From the NCBI GenBank assembly GCA_964598495.1, contig CAZRBY010000011.1:1-56824 (forward strand): a stretch of 56,824 bases of DNA, in the 5' to 3' direction. The notes beneath the pieces were generated by a model. The model searched no databases. It saw nothing but the letters and a program-made list of their open reading frames with translations, and had not been told where the DNA came from. Made by a program: the position numbers and the translations under genes. Position 1 is the stretch's first letter. Every line of letters starts with the position of its first letter. Shown in pieces: positions 8,171 to 16,056 of this stretch. The stretch is from Cacconaster sp964598495. GTDB lineage: Bacteria > Bacteroidota > Bacteroidia > Bacteroidales > UBA932.

Positions 8171-9310
8171 ATGAAAAAAATTCTTTTTTACCTGCTTCTG
8201 AGCTCCACGCTTGTTTTTGGTGCTGCTTCTTGCGAAGATCCTATTACTCCGGGTACTGTAGAAGACAAAAACTTATCCGGCTCAATCACCGAAGTCAGAA
8301 CTCTTGATGCAACGGTTGAATATCAATTGGTAGGTCCGCTCCTCGTTGAAGACGGTGGCGTACTGAATATTCCTGCCGGAACTACTATCAAAGCGAAAAA
8401 GGGATTCAGCAGCTATATTTTGGTTTTACAGGGTGGTAAAATCAACGTAAACGGTACTGCTGAAAAACCCGTTACCATGACTGCAGATATTGCTAATGCG
8501 GAACAAGGGCATTGGGGCGGACTGATCATCAACGGTAAAGCTCCCTTGGCCGATCCCAAAGAGAAGGGTTCTACGGAAATCAACTCTGCCTACCTTTATG
8601 GCGGCAATGTTGCTAACGACAATTCGGGTTCCATTACCTATTTAAAACTTGAGTACACCGGTGCTCGCTCAAGCGCAAACGTTGAACACAACGGACTTAC
8701 TTTAAACGGTGTAGGTAACGGTACGAAAATTGAAAATATCTATATTCCGAACGGAGCCGATGACGGAATTGAGTTCTTTGGAGGTTCTGTAAACGTAAAG
8801 AATCTGTTGGTTGTAAACTCCGATGACGATATGTTTGACTTCACACAAGGTTACAACGGCACATTGGAAAATTGCTACGGTATTTGGGAAACCGGATATG
8901 TGAGCAGCGAGTCTGACCCCCGCGGTGTAGAAGCTGACGGCAATTTGGACGGATTATCTCCTGAGCATCCCAACCAGTCCAATTTTAAGATCAAAAATAT
9001 GACAATCGATCTACGCTTAGCTGCCAGCACTACAGAGGGTTGTTATATGCACGATGTTATTAAAGTGCGTAGAGGAGCCAAAGCTACTATCGAGAATGCA
9101 TTGGTAAAAGGACAAGGGCAAGCTAAAGATTTAGTAGACCTGACTGACGGCAAAGGCGCTGCACAAGAATCAACTACAATTTCTTTAACCAATTCCTTGA
9201 CAACCCCATTCAACGGAAAAGAGGTTAACGGAACAGGAAATGTTACTGTAAAAGCCGGTAATGCCGGTTGTCCTACAAACATTTTCTCATGGACAGGATA
9301 TAAATTTTAG
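8171..9310 (+). CDS. Surface lipoprotein with predicted right-handed beta-helix
   Basis: The 379-residue product has lipobox GAASC (Cys21). It has repeated short turns typical of parallel beta-helix proteins: VEDGGVLNIPAGTTIKAK, ILVLQGGKINVNGTAEKPV, GHWGGLIINGKAPLAD, and DDGIEFFGGSVNVKNLLV. Such lipoproteins sit beside TonB receptors in many Bacteroidota and probably capture the ligand at the surface. The family is known to me only by this arrangement. It is very likely cotranscribed with the receptor. The acidic DSDDDMFDF-like turn (NSDDDMFDFTQG) could bind metal, but that is speculation. Confidence 0.7.
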   Translation: MKKILFYLLLSSTLVFGAASCEDPITPGTVEDKNLSGSITEVRTLDATVEYQLVGPLLVEDGGVLNIPAGTTIKAKKGFSSYILVLQGGKINVNGTAEKPVTMTADIANAEQGHWGGLIINGKAPLADPKEKGSTEINSAYLYGGNVANDNSGSITYLKLEYTGARSSANVEHNGLTLNGVGNGTKIENIYIPNGADDGIEFFGGSVNVKNLLVVNSDDDMFDFTQGYNGTLENCYGIWETGYVSSESDPRGVEADGNLDGLSPEHPNQSNFKIKNMTIDLRLAASTTEGCYMHDVIKVRRGAKATIENALVKGQGQAKDLVDLTDGKGAAQESTTISLTNSLTTPFNGKEVNGTGNVTVKAGNAGCPTNIFSWTGYKF

Positions 9311-9348
9311 TATTTGATGTTCGATACATTTGGTTTATAAATACAAAT

Positions 9349-9378
9349 AAAGGTATTTCGGTTGCCCGAAATACCTTT
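9349..9378 (+). terminator. Perfect 13-bp hairpin between lipoprotein and MORN genes
   Basis: AAAGGTATTTCGG (9349-9361) pairs perfectly with CCGAAATACCTTT (9366-9378) over a TTGC loop. There is no clean T-run on the plus strand, so it may be a weak terminator or an RNA-stability hairpin separating the receptor pair from the MORN-repeat gene. Confidence 0.6.
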
Positions 9379-9414
9379 AAATTGCTTATAATTGCTTACA
9401 AATAATGAAATTCC

Positions 9415-9900
9415 ATGAAGCATAAACTAACCCTCTTATCGATGCTCTTGTTGGTTACATGTACCATACAGGCTCAATCTTCCAAAAAGAATCCTCAGCT
9501 GTATCAAAACGAAGGTATTTACTATCGCGATAGGGCTCAAAACGAACTCTACACCGGTGATTATCGCGAATACTACGACAACAATACACTCAAACTCGAA
9601 ATGCAAATTAAAAACGGTTTGCCGGAAGGAGCCTATATCATTTACTTCGAAAATCGCAAACCGCAAGAGATACGTTCATACAGAGAGGGAAAACTTCATG
9701 GATTGTGGCGAAAATATGACGTCTCGGGCCAACTCATATCCGAGGCCGAGTATAAAAACGGGAAAAAACACGGTACATGGCGTATTTGGGACGAGTTGGG
9801 TACTCAACGTTACGAAATTCATTACAATGACGGCAACAAGACCGGAACCTGGAGAATGTGGGACGAAAAAGGTAATTTGATCGACGAAAAGACCTATTGA
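9415..9900 (+). CDS. Secreted MORN-repeat (YwqK-type) protein
   Basis: The 161-residue product has a signal peptide (MKHKLTLLSMLLLVTCTIQAQ). It carries at least four MORN_2-like repeats of the form Y..G...G.W..YD..G.L, such as YREGKLHGLWRKYDVSGQL and YKNGKKHGTWRIWDELG. Databases often call such proteins YwqK-family antitoxins. There is no toxin partner here and the protein is exported, so I would not use that label. It probably binds at the envelope surface. It lies 104 bp after the beta-helix lipoprotein, beyond a strong hairpin. Confidence 0.75.
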   Translation: MKHKLTLLSMLLLVTCTIQAQSSKKNPQLYQNEGIYYRDRAQNELYTGDYREYYDNNTLKLEMQIKNGLPEGAYIIYFENRKPQEIRSYREGKLHGLWRKYDVSGQLISEAEYKNGKKHGTWRIWDELGTQRYEIHYNDGNKTGTWRMWDEKGNLIDEKTY

Positions 9901-10024
9901 GCATCTTATGGCAAGCGGCTGAAAATTTAACAAAAATGTAATTTGATTGTAACCTTCTCGTAATATCAATCTTCCATCTTTGTATCGTTAAAAAATCAAA
10001 GGCACCGCTTAAAAAAAAACGAAC

Positions 10025-10381
10025 ATGAGAATTATTTTAGTTTTAATTGCCGCTATTTTGTTATCAATCAACGCATCTGCTGATGACAATAAAGAGCATA
10101 AGACGACACAAAGAAACAACACGGAAGTTGCTTACAGCATGCAAACTGTTGATGTTAAAGGTTCCATAATCGATAAAAACAGTAATGAATCGTTGGCCGG
10201 TGCTGCCATTTTTATCGACGGTGAAAAATATTATTCCGATTTAGAGGGTAATTTTGCCATTTCCAACTTAAAACCGGGTAAACATACTCTCAGAGTTGAG
10301 TTGATTTCCTATAGACCCGCTGAGTTGGAGATATATTTGAAAAAAGGCCAAAAAATAAATATTAGCCTGGTTCAAGAATAA
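10025..10381 (+). CDS. Small exported carboxypeptidase-regulatory-like domain protein
   Basis: The 118-residue product has a signal peptide (about residues 1-19) and a single carboxypeptidase-regulatory-like beta-sandwich: VKGSIIDKNSNESLAGA, then YYSDLEGNFAISNLKPG, then ELISY. This is the same domain that starts TonB receptors, here on its own with no plug or barrel. A terminator follows at 10428-10459, so it is probably monocistronic. The role is unknown. Confidence 0.75.
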   Translation: MRIILVLIAAILLSINASADDNKEHKTTQRNNTEVAYSMQTVDVKGSIIDKNSNESLAGAAIFIDGEKYYSDLEGNFAISNLKPGKHTLRVELISYRPAELEIYLKKGQKINISLVQE

Positions 10382-10427
10382 TTAATTAGTTGGGTAAGTT
10401 TTCTTTAGCTCTTTATGAGGCTTAGTG

Positions 10428-10459
10428 AAAGGTGCAGATGCGAATCTGTGCCTTTTTTT
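10428..10459 (+). terminator. Intrinsic terminator
   Basis: A 12-bp stem (10428-10439 with 10444-10455, two G-U pairs) has a GCGA loop and is followed by a T-run to 10459. It ends the carboxypeptidase-regulatory-like gene. Confidence 0.9.
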
Positions 10460-10598
10460 ACCTTATAAAGCAAAAGATGTTTCCAATGTTAACATCACCA
10501 ACCATAGCCCCCAATACAAACTCTTGACAACTACCATATTGTAGAAAAATGACAATCCTAAAACTTAACATATACCGCATTATTTACCTTTTTAACCC

Positions 10599-11363
10599 AT
10601 GAGAAAAACATTCATAAAAGAGAAGCTCGAGCTCATTGAAAGAAATAGAGGCCAAAGAGTTAAATTTTTTACCGAAGAGGCAATAAAACTCCTGCCTGAA
10701 CCTTTGAAAAAATATCTTCGCGTTTGCGGATATATCGACAGGCCAATCCCCGTAAATGCCAATGTCTGTTGGAGCGAAAGTTGGCTGAAACTCTCTCCAA
10801 ACAAAGAATGGAAAAAACTGCGGACAACTCAGTTCAATTCCGTAAAGCCACTGGGAAGAGCTGCCTATATGAAGATTCTAGGTATGCCTGTGGCGGCAAG
10901 GGATTTATACCGTGATGGTTATGGAGAAATGAAGGTAAAGCTGATGAATTGGATAAAGGTGGCTTTTGATAACAGCAAAGAAGTGGCTCAATCGGCACTT
11001 ATAACCACTTTCTGTGAGTTTATGCTTATTCCGAGTTATCTGCTTTCGGATAATGTAAAATGGGAAGGGATAGATGATTATTCCGTTAGAGGAACACTCG
11101 CTGATCACGGGATTGAAGTTTCAGGCATTTTCCACTTCAACGAAAAGGGATTTTTTACCCATTTTGAAACATTGGACCGATATTTTACGGTCGCAAAAAA
11201 CAGTTATAAAAAAGTTAAATTTTCGGTTGTTGTAGAGAGATATAAAGTTCAGAAGAATATAAAAATCTGCGATAAAGTCAAAGTAATGTGGCATTTACCT
11301 GAAGGTAATTATGAATATTTCAAAGGAAAAGTTGATAAAATAGAATTTAATGTTTTCAAATAA
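10599..11363 (+). CDS. DUF6544-like protein of unknown function
   Basis: The 254-residue product has the hallmark opening of the DUF6544/DUF6920 group: LLPEPLKKYLRVCGYIDRPI near residues 30-49, followed by beta-rich sequence. No signal peptide or catalytic motif is visible. It begins a compact plus-strand group with a small two-helix membrane protein (16 bp later) and a CPBP protease. A TACCTTTT box at 10585-10592 just before ATG 10599 resembles a -7 element and would give an almost leaderless transcript. The family assignment is from memory of the LPEP..YL pattern. Confidence 0.6.
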   Translation: MRKTFIKEKLELIERNRGQRVKFFTEEAIKLLPEPLKKYLRVCGYIDRPIPVNANVCWSESWLKLSPNKEWKKLRTTQFNSVKPLGRAAYMKILGMPVAARDLYRDGYGEMKVKLMNWIKVAFDNSKEVAQSALITTFCEFMLIPSYLLSDNVKWEGIDDYSVRGTLADHGIEVSGIFHFNEKGFFTHFETLDRYFTVAKNSYKKVKFSVVVERYKVQKNIKICDKVKVMWHLPEGNYEYFKGKVDKIEFNVFK

Positions 11364-11378
11364 ATGGAGGATTTTAAA

Positions 11379-11579
11379 ATGAAAAAACTAAAAACAGGAA
11401 TTACGCTTATAGTACTTGGAAATGTACTGTATGTGTCAAAAGATTTTTTTGCCGGTATATTACCGACTTCTTTTGGTGATTTTACTGAAGGATTTTTATT
11501 GGGATTGGGAGTTGGTCTCAATGTCCTTGGGATAGTTCTTGCTTTTGTATATTTGGCAAAGGAGGCAAAAACAAAATAG
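11379..11579 (+). CDS. Small two-helix membrane protein
   Basis: The 66-residue product has two hydrophobic stretches (GITLIVLGNVLYV and a longer helix around FLLGLGVGLNVLGIVLAF). I chose ATG 11379 because a GGAGG Shine-Dalgarno sequence (11366-11370) sits eight bases before it. An in-frame ATG at 11364 directly abuts the previous stop and overlaps that GGAGG. Strong Shine-Dalgarno sites are unusual in Bacteroidota. The function is unknown. It is probably cotranscribed with the DUF6544 gene. Confidence 0.6.
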   Translation: MKKLKTGITLIVLGNVLYVSKDFFAGILPTSFGDFTEGFLLGLGVGLNVLGIVLAFVYLAKEAKTK

Positions 11580-11678
11580 ATGCATCAATCCACTTATTCG
11601 GGAGAAGGACATAGGCTTTGATTAACTCTGACAACTATAATAATTTATCATCCTAAACAAATATTGGAGGAATAGCAT

Positions 11679-12380
11679 ATGAAAAACAACCGGCGAATAA
11701 TTTATGGACTAATCTTGACAATAATAGCTTTCCTATTTGCACAACTTGCCGGTAGAACCATTCAACTGAATGTGGATTTTTTACCTTATTCTTTTGTCAC
11801 CCACTCGGCTATGTTGGTGCTTGCTATTGTCTTAATTTGCAGCTTTAAGAAATATGTAAATTATAAGATCGCGTGGCCAAACTTTAAAAAGATATGGAAG
11901 CCGGCATTATTCGGTTTTTTATCTGCAGTAATAGTAAATGGTCTGTTAGGTGCCATAGGAGAGGCTTGCGGGATTGAGCAAGAAGCCCATTTTGCCTTTG
12001 ATGTAATGTCTCCATTACAGGTTTTTCTCTTCATATTTATACTTGCAAGTGTAGCAGAAGAAACACTTTTCCGGGGATTCCTTCAAAATCTCCTGAAACC
12101 GCTAAGTGATAAAAAAATTAAACTTTTTAAAAGGAATTTAACTCTTCCGGTATTTATTGCCGCTATTGCTTTTTCATTAGCTCACTTGATTCTGATCACC
12201 TCAGACGCAGGGGCTTACTTCATTTTCAGGACCCTTGCTTTTACCTTTGTTCTTGGATTAATTGCCGGTTATTATCAAGAAAAATATGACAACAATGCCT
12301 ATGCAATAATTGTCCATATGTCAGGAAACTTTATGGGTCTGGTAGGAGCTCTGATAGGAACGGCTAATTTTGGCGTATGA
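11679..12380 (+). CDS. CPBP family intramembrane protease
   Basis: The 233-residue polytopic membrane protein has all three CPBP (Abi/Rce1-like) motifs: EETLFR (E127-E128...R132), FSLAH (F168...H172) and HMSGN (H216...N220). These form the glutamate/histidine active site of CAAX-protease-like intramembrane peptidases. Bacterial members are linked to bacteriocin immunity or membrane protein processing, but no substrate is evident here. A GGAGG Shine-Dalgarno (11666-11670) lies eight bases before the ATG, as for the preceding small gene, suggesting a shared origin for the group. Confidence 0.85.
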   Translation: MKNNRRIIYGLILTIIAFLFAQLAGRTIQLNVDFLPYSFVTHSAMLVLAIVLICSFKKYVNYKIAWPNFKKIWKPALFGFLSAVIVNGLLGAIGEACGIEQEAHFAFDVMSPLQVFLFIFILASVAEETLFRGFLQNLLKPLSDKKIKLFKRNLTLPVFIAAIAFSLAHLILITSDAGAYFIFRTLAFTFVLGLIAGYYQEKYDNNAYAIIVHMSGNFMGLVGALIGTANFGV

Positions 12381-12526
12381 AATTAAGAAATCTTTTAGCA
12401 GGCCTATTAATTTTTCCGTCAAACTATCGGTGGTGCTTTTGAAGCCTTTGCGAAAGTTATATTCGAATAATTAATTATAAACGATTAAAAACGTCTGATA
12501 ACGTTCTGTTAATTAGCGCAATATAA

Positions 12527-12555
12527 TTGTAATAAAAACTTAAAGCGTATATTTG
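12527..12555 (+). promoter_or_regulatory. Bacteroidota-type promoter of the nitroreductase gene
   Basis: A -33 TTG at 12527-12529 and a perfect -7 TATATTTG at 12548-12555 are separated by 18 bases. The start codon is 37 bases further on. Confidence 0.75.
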
Positions 12556-12592
12556 CAGATAGTTAATTTAGTACCCCTAAAAAAGTCACAGC

Positions 12593-13321
12593 ATGTCACT
12601 ACAAGAAATACTTGAATACCGTCGTTCCGTAAGATATTTTGACGAGGCGAAAGAGCTGGACACTGAAAAAGTAAAGCACTGTATCGAACTGGCAACGCTT
12701 GCACCTAACAGTTCCAATATGCAACTGTGGGAATTTTATCACATTACCGACCCTGAAATGCTGAAGAAAATATCCCACGCTTGTCTGGACCAAAAAGCAA
12801 CAGAAACGGCTAAGCAGATCGTAGTCTTCGTAACTCGCCGTGATTTACACCGCAAACACTCAAAAGCTATTTTAGATTTTGAAAAGGGGAATATTGCCCG
12901 TTATAGCCCACCGGAAAGACAGGAAAAACGATGGAAAGATCGGTTGGTTTACTACAACCGCGTAATGCCGTTTTTGTACAGTCGTTTTCTGGGACTACTT
13001 GGTCTTTTTAGGAAAATTCTCGCTCTATCTATCAGCCTGTTCCGCCCAATGGTAACCACGGTTTCCGAAAGTGACGTGCGTGTAGTTGTGCATAAAACTT
13101 GCGGTCTTGCGGCTCTGACTTTTATGATTGCTATGGCGGAAATCGGTTACGACACCTGCCCTCTGGAGGGTTTTGACAGCCGTAGAGTTAAAAGGCTCCT
13201 TAAGCTACCTCGCAGCGCCGAGATCAATATGGTGATTCCTTGCGGAATCAGAAAAGGAACACTTGGAATTTGGGGAGAGCGGTTCAGGGTGCCGTTTGAT
13301 GAGGTATATAAGAAGATATAA
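12593..13321 (+). CDS. Nitroreductase family flavoprotein
   Basis: The 242-residue product has the nitroreductase fold signatures. RRSVR (residues 10-14) contacts FMN phosphate. LATLAPNSSNMQLWEF follows at about 33-48. A later AALTFMIAMAEIGYDTCPLEGFD segment is the usual substrate/FMN helix and loop. Such enzymes are FMN-dependent NAD(P)H oxidoreductases of nitro or quinone compounds. A middle stretch (about residues 95-145) is longer and more basic/hydrophobic than in minimal members. It is a single gene with its own promoter and a terminator at 13438-13464. Confidence 0.85.
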   Translation: MSLQEILEYRRSVRYFDEAKELDTEKVKHCIELATLAPNSSNMQLWEFYHITDPEMLKKISHACLDQKATETAKQIVVFVTRRDLHRKHSKAILDFEKGNIARYSPPERQEKRWKDRLVYYNRVMPFLYSRFLGLLGLFRKILALSISLFRPMVTTVSESDVRVVVHKTCGLAALTFMIAMAEIGYDTCPLEGFDSRRVKRLLKLPRSAEINMVIPCGIRKGTLGIWGERFRVPFDEVYKKI

Positions 13322-13357
13322 TTGAAAAAGTAGTTTAAGCTGGGGGTAAAGCTAGAT

Positions 13358-13413
13358 ATGAAAGCAATTATTTGCAGACAATATTTGAACCAGGAAGTTC
13401 CCGAAAGCATTTA
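13358..13413. repeat. 56-bp direct repeat, copy 1 (micro-frame MKAIICRQYLNQEV...)
   Basis: This copy matches 15375-15430 at 53 of 56 positions. It reads as an 18-codon frame starting MKAIICRQYLN and ending at TAA. The opening resembles the N-terminus of zinc-type/quinone oxidoreductases (MKAI...Y), so it could be a gene-start remnant. The two copies flank the T9SS/DUF1566 pair. Confidence 0.75.
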
Positions 13414-13437
13414 AAAACACACTCCGCCAAGTAAATC

Positions 13438-13464
13438 AAGCCGATATTGATATCGGCTTTTTTT
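13438..13464 (+). terminator. Intrinsic terminator
   Basis: AAGCCGATA (13438-13446) pairs with TATCGGCTT (13451-13459) over a TTGA loop and is followed by a T-run to 13464. It ends the nitroreductase transcript. Confidence 0.9.
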
Positions 13465-13605
13465 ATCCCGATTTATTAAGATTTGTCCTTTTTGATTGCA
13501 TTTACTGAACCTGGAGCTCTAATTAACTGACGCCAATACTGATTGTGCATAATTTGGGAATAATCAAAATATAAATATTTTTAACGGAGGGTCAAGAAAA
13601 ACTAT

Positions 13606-13812
13606 TTTCGTTATTATTTTTTACTAACTTTGAATAATAAAAATGGTTTTCGTTCCGATAGGAAAAAGTTGAACTATCAGTTATATGAAATCCTCGCCTC
13701 GCAAAGCCCAAAAACGTTAGCACTCAGTGGATACAACCCAGACGAAGAAGTCAAACATTTATAAAACATTTAAATGAACATAGTAATAACCAAGAAAAAA
13801 GGAGGTCAAAAA
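13606..13812 (+). promoter_or_regulatory. Promoter and long leader of the T9SS-sorted protein gene
   Basis: TAACTTTG at 13625-13632 is a perfect -7 element. TTTCG around 13606-13610 is a possible degenerate -33. The leader to ATG 13813 is about 175 bases and ends in an AAGGAGGT Shine-Dalgarno (13799-13806). It holds an unexplained open frame with no ATG (13630-13764) reading NYQLYEILASQSPKTLALSG near its middle. I do not recognise it. The rest of the 13465-13605 gap shows nothing I can support. Confidence 0.55.
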
Positions 13813-14301
13813 ATGCAACACAAACGATTAATATTTAGTGCCGTACTCTTATTGGGGCTTGGGTCGTTAGGATTACGGGCACAAACAAGCGTAAACACTA
13901 CGGGAGGTAATGCTGTCGGAAGTGGTGGTTCTGTTTCATACAGCGTTGGACAACTCTTTTACACCACAAATAAAGGAAGTAGTGGAAGTGTTGAACAAGG
14001 CGTGCACCATACCTACGAGATTACAGCCGTAAGTGTCAGGGAGAGAAAATTGAATAATAAACTCCATTTAATCCCAAACGCGGTAACGGACCATTTAATA
14101 TTGCAAATAAACGACTATAACTATCAAAAGTTGTCTTATCTGTTATTTGACTCGCAAGGTATAGAGTTAAGTAAAGGACAAATTGTTGAAAAGCAAACGC
14201 TGATAAACATGAGAAGTTTGCCGGAAGCTACATACTTTTTAACCGTTGTAAACCAAGAGAATAAAAAAAGTCTGACTTTTAAAATCACTAAAAATCAATA
14301 A
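13813..14301 (+). CDS. Secreted protein with T9SS type A sorting domain
   Basis: The product has about 162 residues, starting at ATG 13813 next to a strong AAGGAGGT site. A longer in-frame start at 13774 would precede the signal peptide. The signal peptide ends around LGLRAQ. A short body rich in Gly/Ser (TGGNAVGSGGSVSYSVGQLF) is typical of small T9SS cargo. The last ~75 residues (IPNAVTDHLILQ through YFLTVV to KITKNQ) match a type A C-terminal sorting domain, so the protein should cross the outer membrane by type IX secretion. It is followed two bases later by the DUF1566 gene. Confidence 0.8.
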   Translation: MQHKRLIFSAVLLLGLGSLGLRAQTSVNTTGGNAVGSGGSVSYSVGQLFYTTNKGSSGSVEQGVHHTYEITAVSVRERKLNNKLHLIPNAVTDHLILQINDYNYQKLSYLLFDSQGIELSKGQIVEKQTLINMRSLPEATYFLTVVNQENKKSLTFKITKNQ

Positions 14302-14303
14302 TC

Positions 14304-15299
14304 ATGAAAAAATTATTTTCAATTTGTGCAGCATTATTAGTGGCTGCATGGATGTTTCTGCCACAGCAAGTTGTCGCTCAAGCACCTAAAAGATTCAGTT
14401 ATCAGGCAGTTGTCAGAGATGCCGGCGGTCAAATATTGAAGAATACCAAAATCGGGATTAAAGTTAGCATTGAAAATCTTATTTATATACCATCCATAAC
14501 TTATATAACTCAGTACGTCGAAACACATACACCTACCACGAATGAAAATGGTTTGGTTTCCTTAGAAATTGGAAGTGGAAATGTTGAGCAAGGCGTATTT
14601 GCCAACATAGACTGGTCTTTGTCTGCAGGCGGATTTTACATAAAAACAGAAATCGACCCTAATGGCAAAGGAAATTATACCATTAGCGAAAGAACGAAAT
14701 TGCTTAGTGTTCCTTATGCTCTCCATGCAAATAATGTTAAAACCTACAAAGTAGGAGACTTTGCACATGGCGGTATTGTTTTTTGGGTTGATGAAACAGC
14801 ACAACATGGACTCGTATGTGCTAAATATGATCAGAGTTATAGTATAAGATGGATGGGCTCAAAGGCTTTTGCTGAAACGGCGGCAAGAGGAGATGGTCCT
14901 AAAGCAGGGTTTATGAATACAGTCCTAATTATTGCTACTCATGGATATATTAAAGACCAGGATCAGAAGCCTTATGCAGCTCTTACATGCAGTATGTTGC
15001 AGATAACAGAAGGAGGAAAATCATATGGAGATTGGTATTTACCTTCATTTGCGGAATTAAAATTAATGTATGAAAACAAGGCAGTAATTGAGGCTACTGC
15101 AGTGGCAAATGGAGGCACTCGTTTTTCCGGCAAACGGGATAACAATGAGACCAATGATTATGATTATTTCTATTGGAGTAGTACCGTTGACGAAAATGGC
15201 TATGCATGGTCTATATTTTTCGACAGTACCAAAGGTTCTCCATGGTACCCAAGCGCGGTTGATGCTTATCAATATCTGCGATGCGTTCGAGCTTTTTAA
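14304..15299 (+). CDS. Exported DUF1566 (Lcl-like) domain protein
   Basis: The 331-residue product has a signal peptide ending near VVAQA. Residues 27-145 (PKRFSYQAVVRDAGGQ to SVPYALHA) form the beta-rich N-terminal module common to large Bacteroidota surface proteins. The C-terminal half matches DUF1566: FAHGGIVFWVDETAQHGLVC, WYLPSFAELKLMY, YWSSTVDENGYAW and a closing RCVRAF. No sorting domain is present, unlike its upstream neighbour, with which it is translationally adjacent. They may act together at the cell surface. The function is unknown. Confidence 0.75.
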   Translation: MKKLFSICAALLVAAWMFLPQQVVAQAPKRFSYQAVVRDAGGQILKNTKIGIKVSIENLIYIPSITYITQYVETHTPTTNENGLVSLEIGSGNVEQGVFANIDWSLSAGGFYIKTEIDPNGKGNYTISERTKLLSVPYALHANNVKTYKVGDFAHGGIVFWVDETAQHGLVCAKYDQSYSIRWMGSKAFAETAARGDGPKAGFMNTVLIIATHGYIKDQDQKPYAALTCSMLQITEGGKSYGDWYLPSFAELKLMYENKAVIEATAVANGGTRFSGKRDNNETNDYDYFYWSSTVDENGYAWSIFFDSTKGSPWYPSAVDAYQYLRCVRAF

Positions 15300-15374
15300 C
15301 AATGTAACTACTCAACCATTTAATAAATACGGTATAGTAAAGTTACCAAACTTAAAAATGTTTATGGAACGATG

Positions 15375-15430
15375 ATGAAAGCAATTATTTGCAGAAAATA
15401 TTTGAACCCGGAAGTTCCGGAAAGCATTTA
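15375..15430. repeat. 56-bp direct repeat, copy 2 (micro-frame MKAIICRKYLNPEV...)
   Basis: This is the second copy of 13358-13413. It reads as a 21-codon frame starting MKAIICRKYLNPEVPES and ending at TAA. Of the three differences from copy 1, two change residues (Q/K, Q/P) and one is silent. It lies 33 bp before the methyltransferase gene. Confidence 0.75.
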
Positions 15431-15462
15431 TGAGATATAAAAATCGTTATAGCTAATTTCAA

Positions 15463-16044
15463 ATGAATAACTTTTCCAGCAGTCCATTGCATTCAATTGA
15501 ACAGGCGAATCTATTAGATTCCCGTTTTCGGTTATTGTTTCACAATCCGCGAAAATTGCTGAAAAAATATGTTCGTCCCGGTATGACAGTTCTTGATTTG
15601 GGCTGTGGAACGGGATATTTCACATTGGAAGCTGCAAGATTACTCAATAATAACGGAAAGGTTATTGCCGCAGACGTGCAACAAGGAATGCTTGACATCT
15701 TAAAACAAAAATTGAAAAACAGCGAATTGGGAGGGGTAATAGAAATTCACCAATGTCAAGAAGACAGACTCGACTTGTCGGAGAAATTTGACTTTATCCT
15801 CGCTTTTTATGCCTTTCATGAGATGAAATACATTGACAATGTAATTAGGGACCTGACGAGAATAGTCACTCCTGAAACGAAAATATATATTTCCGAACAA
15901 ATAATTCACGTCTCAAAAAGTACATTCAATACAATAATTGCCAAAATGGAGAATCACGGATTTGGAGTTTGCGAACGACCAAAAATCTGTCTTAGCAGAA
16001 CGGCGATAATGAAAATGAAAAAAAATCACATATTACCAGAATAG
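15463..16044 (+). CDS. Class I SAM-dependent methyltransferase
   Basis: The 193-residue product has a clear SAM-binding motif I, TVLDLGCGTGYFTLEAARLL (about residues 43-62), followed by an acidic strand end (VIAADVQ). FDFILAFYAFHEM is the motif-II/post-I region of the Methyltransf_11/25 type. The acceptor substrate cannot be predicted. It stands alone, convergent with the MBL-fold gene 12 bp away. Confidence 0.85.
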   Translation: MNNFSSSPLHSIEQANLLDSRFRLLFHNPRKLLKKYVRPGMTVLDLGCGTGYFTLEAARLLNNNGKVIAADVQQGMLDILKQKLKNSELGGVIEIHQCQEDRLDLSEKFDFILAFYAFHEMKYIDNVIRDLTRIVTPETKIYISEQIIHVSKSTFNTIIAKMENHGFGVCERPKICLSRTAIMKMKKNHILPE

Positions 16045-16056
16045 TAACGTGATTTA

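Noticed and set aside
9415..9900. A YwqK-type 'antitoxin' label for the MORN-repeat protein.
   Set aside because: It has a signal peptide, no toxin gene beside it, and follows a receptor locus. MORN-type repeats alone do not indicate an antitoxin.
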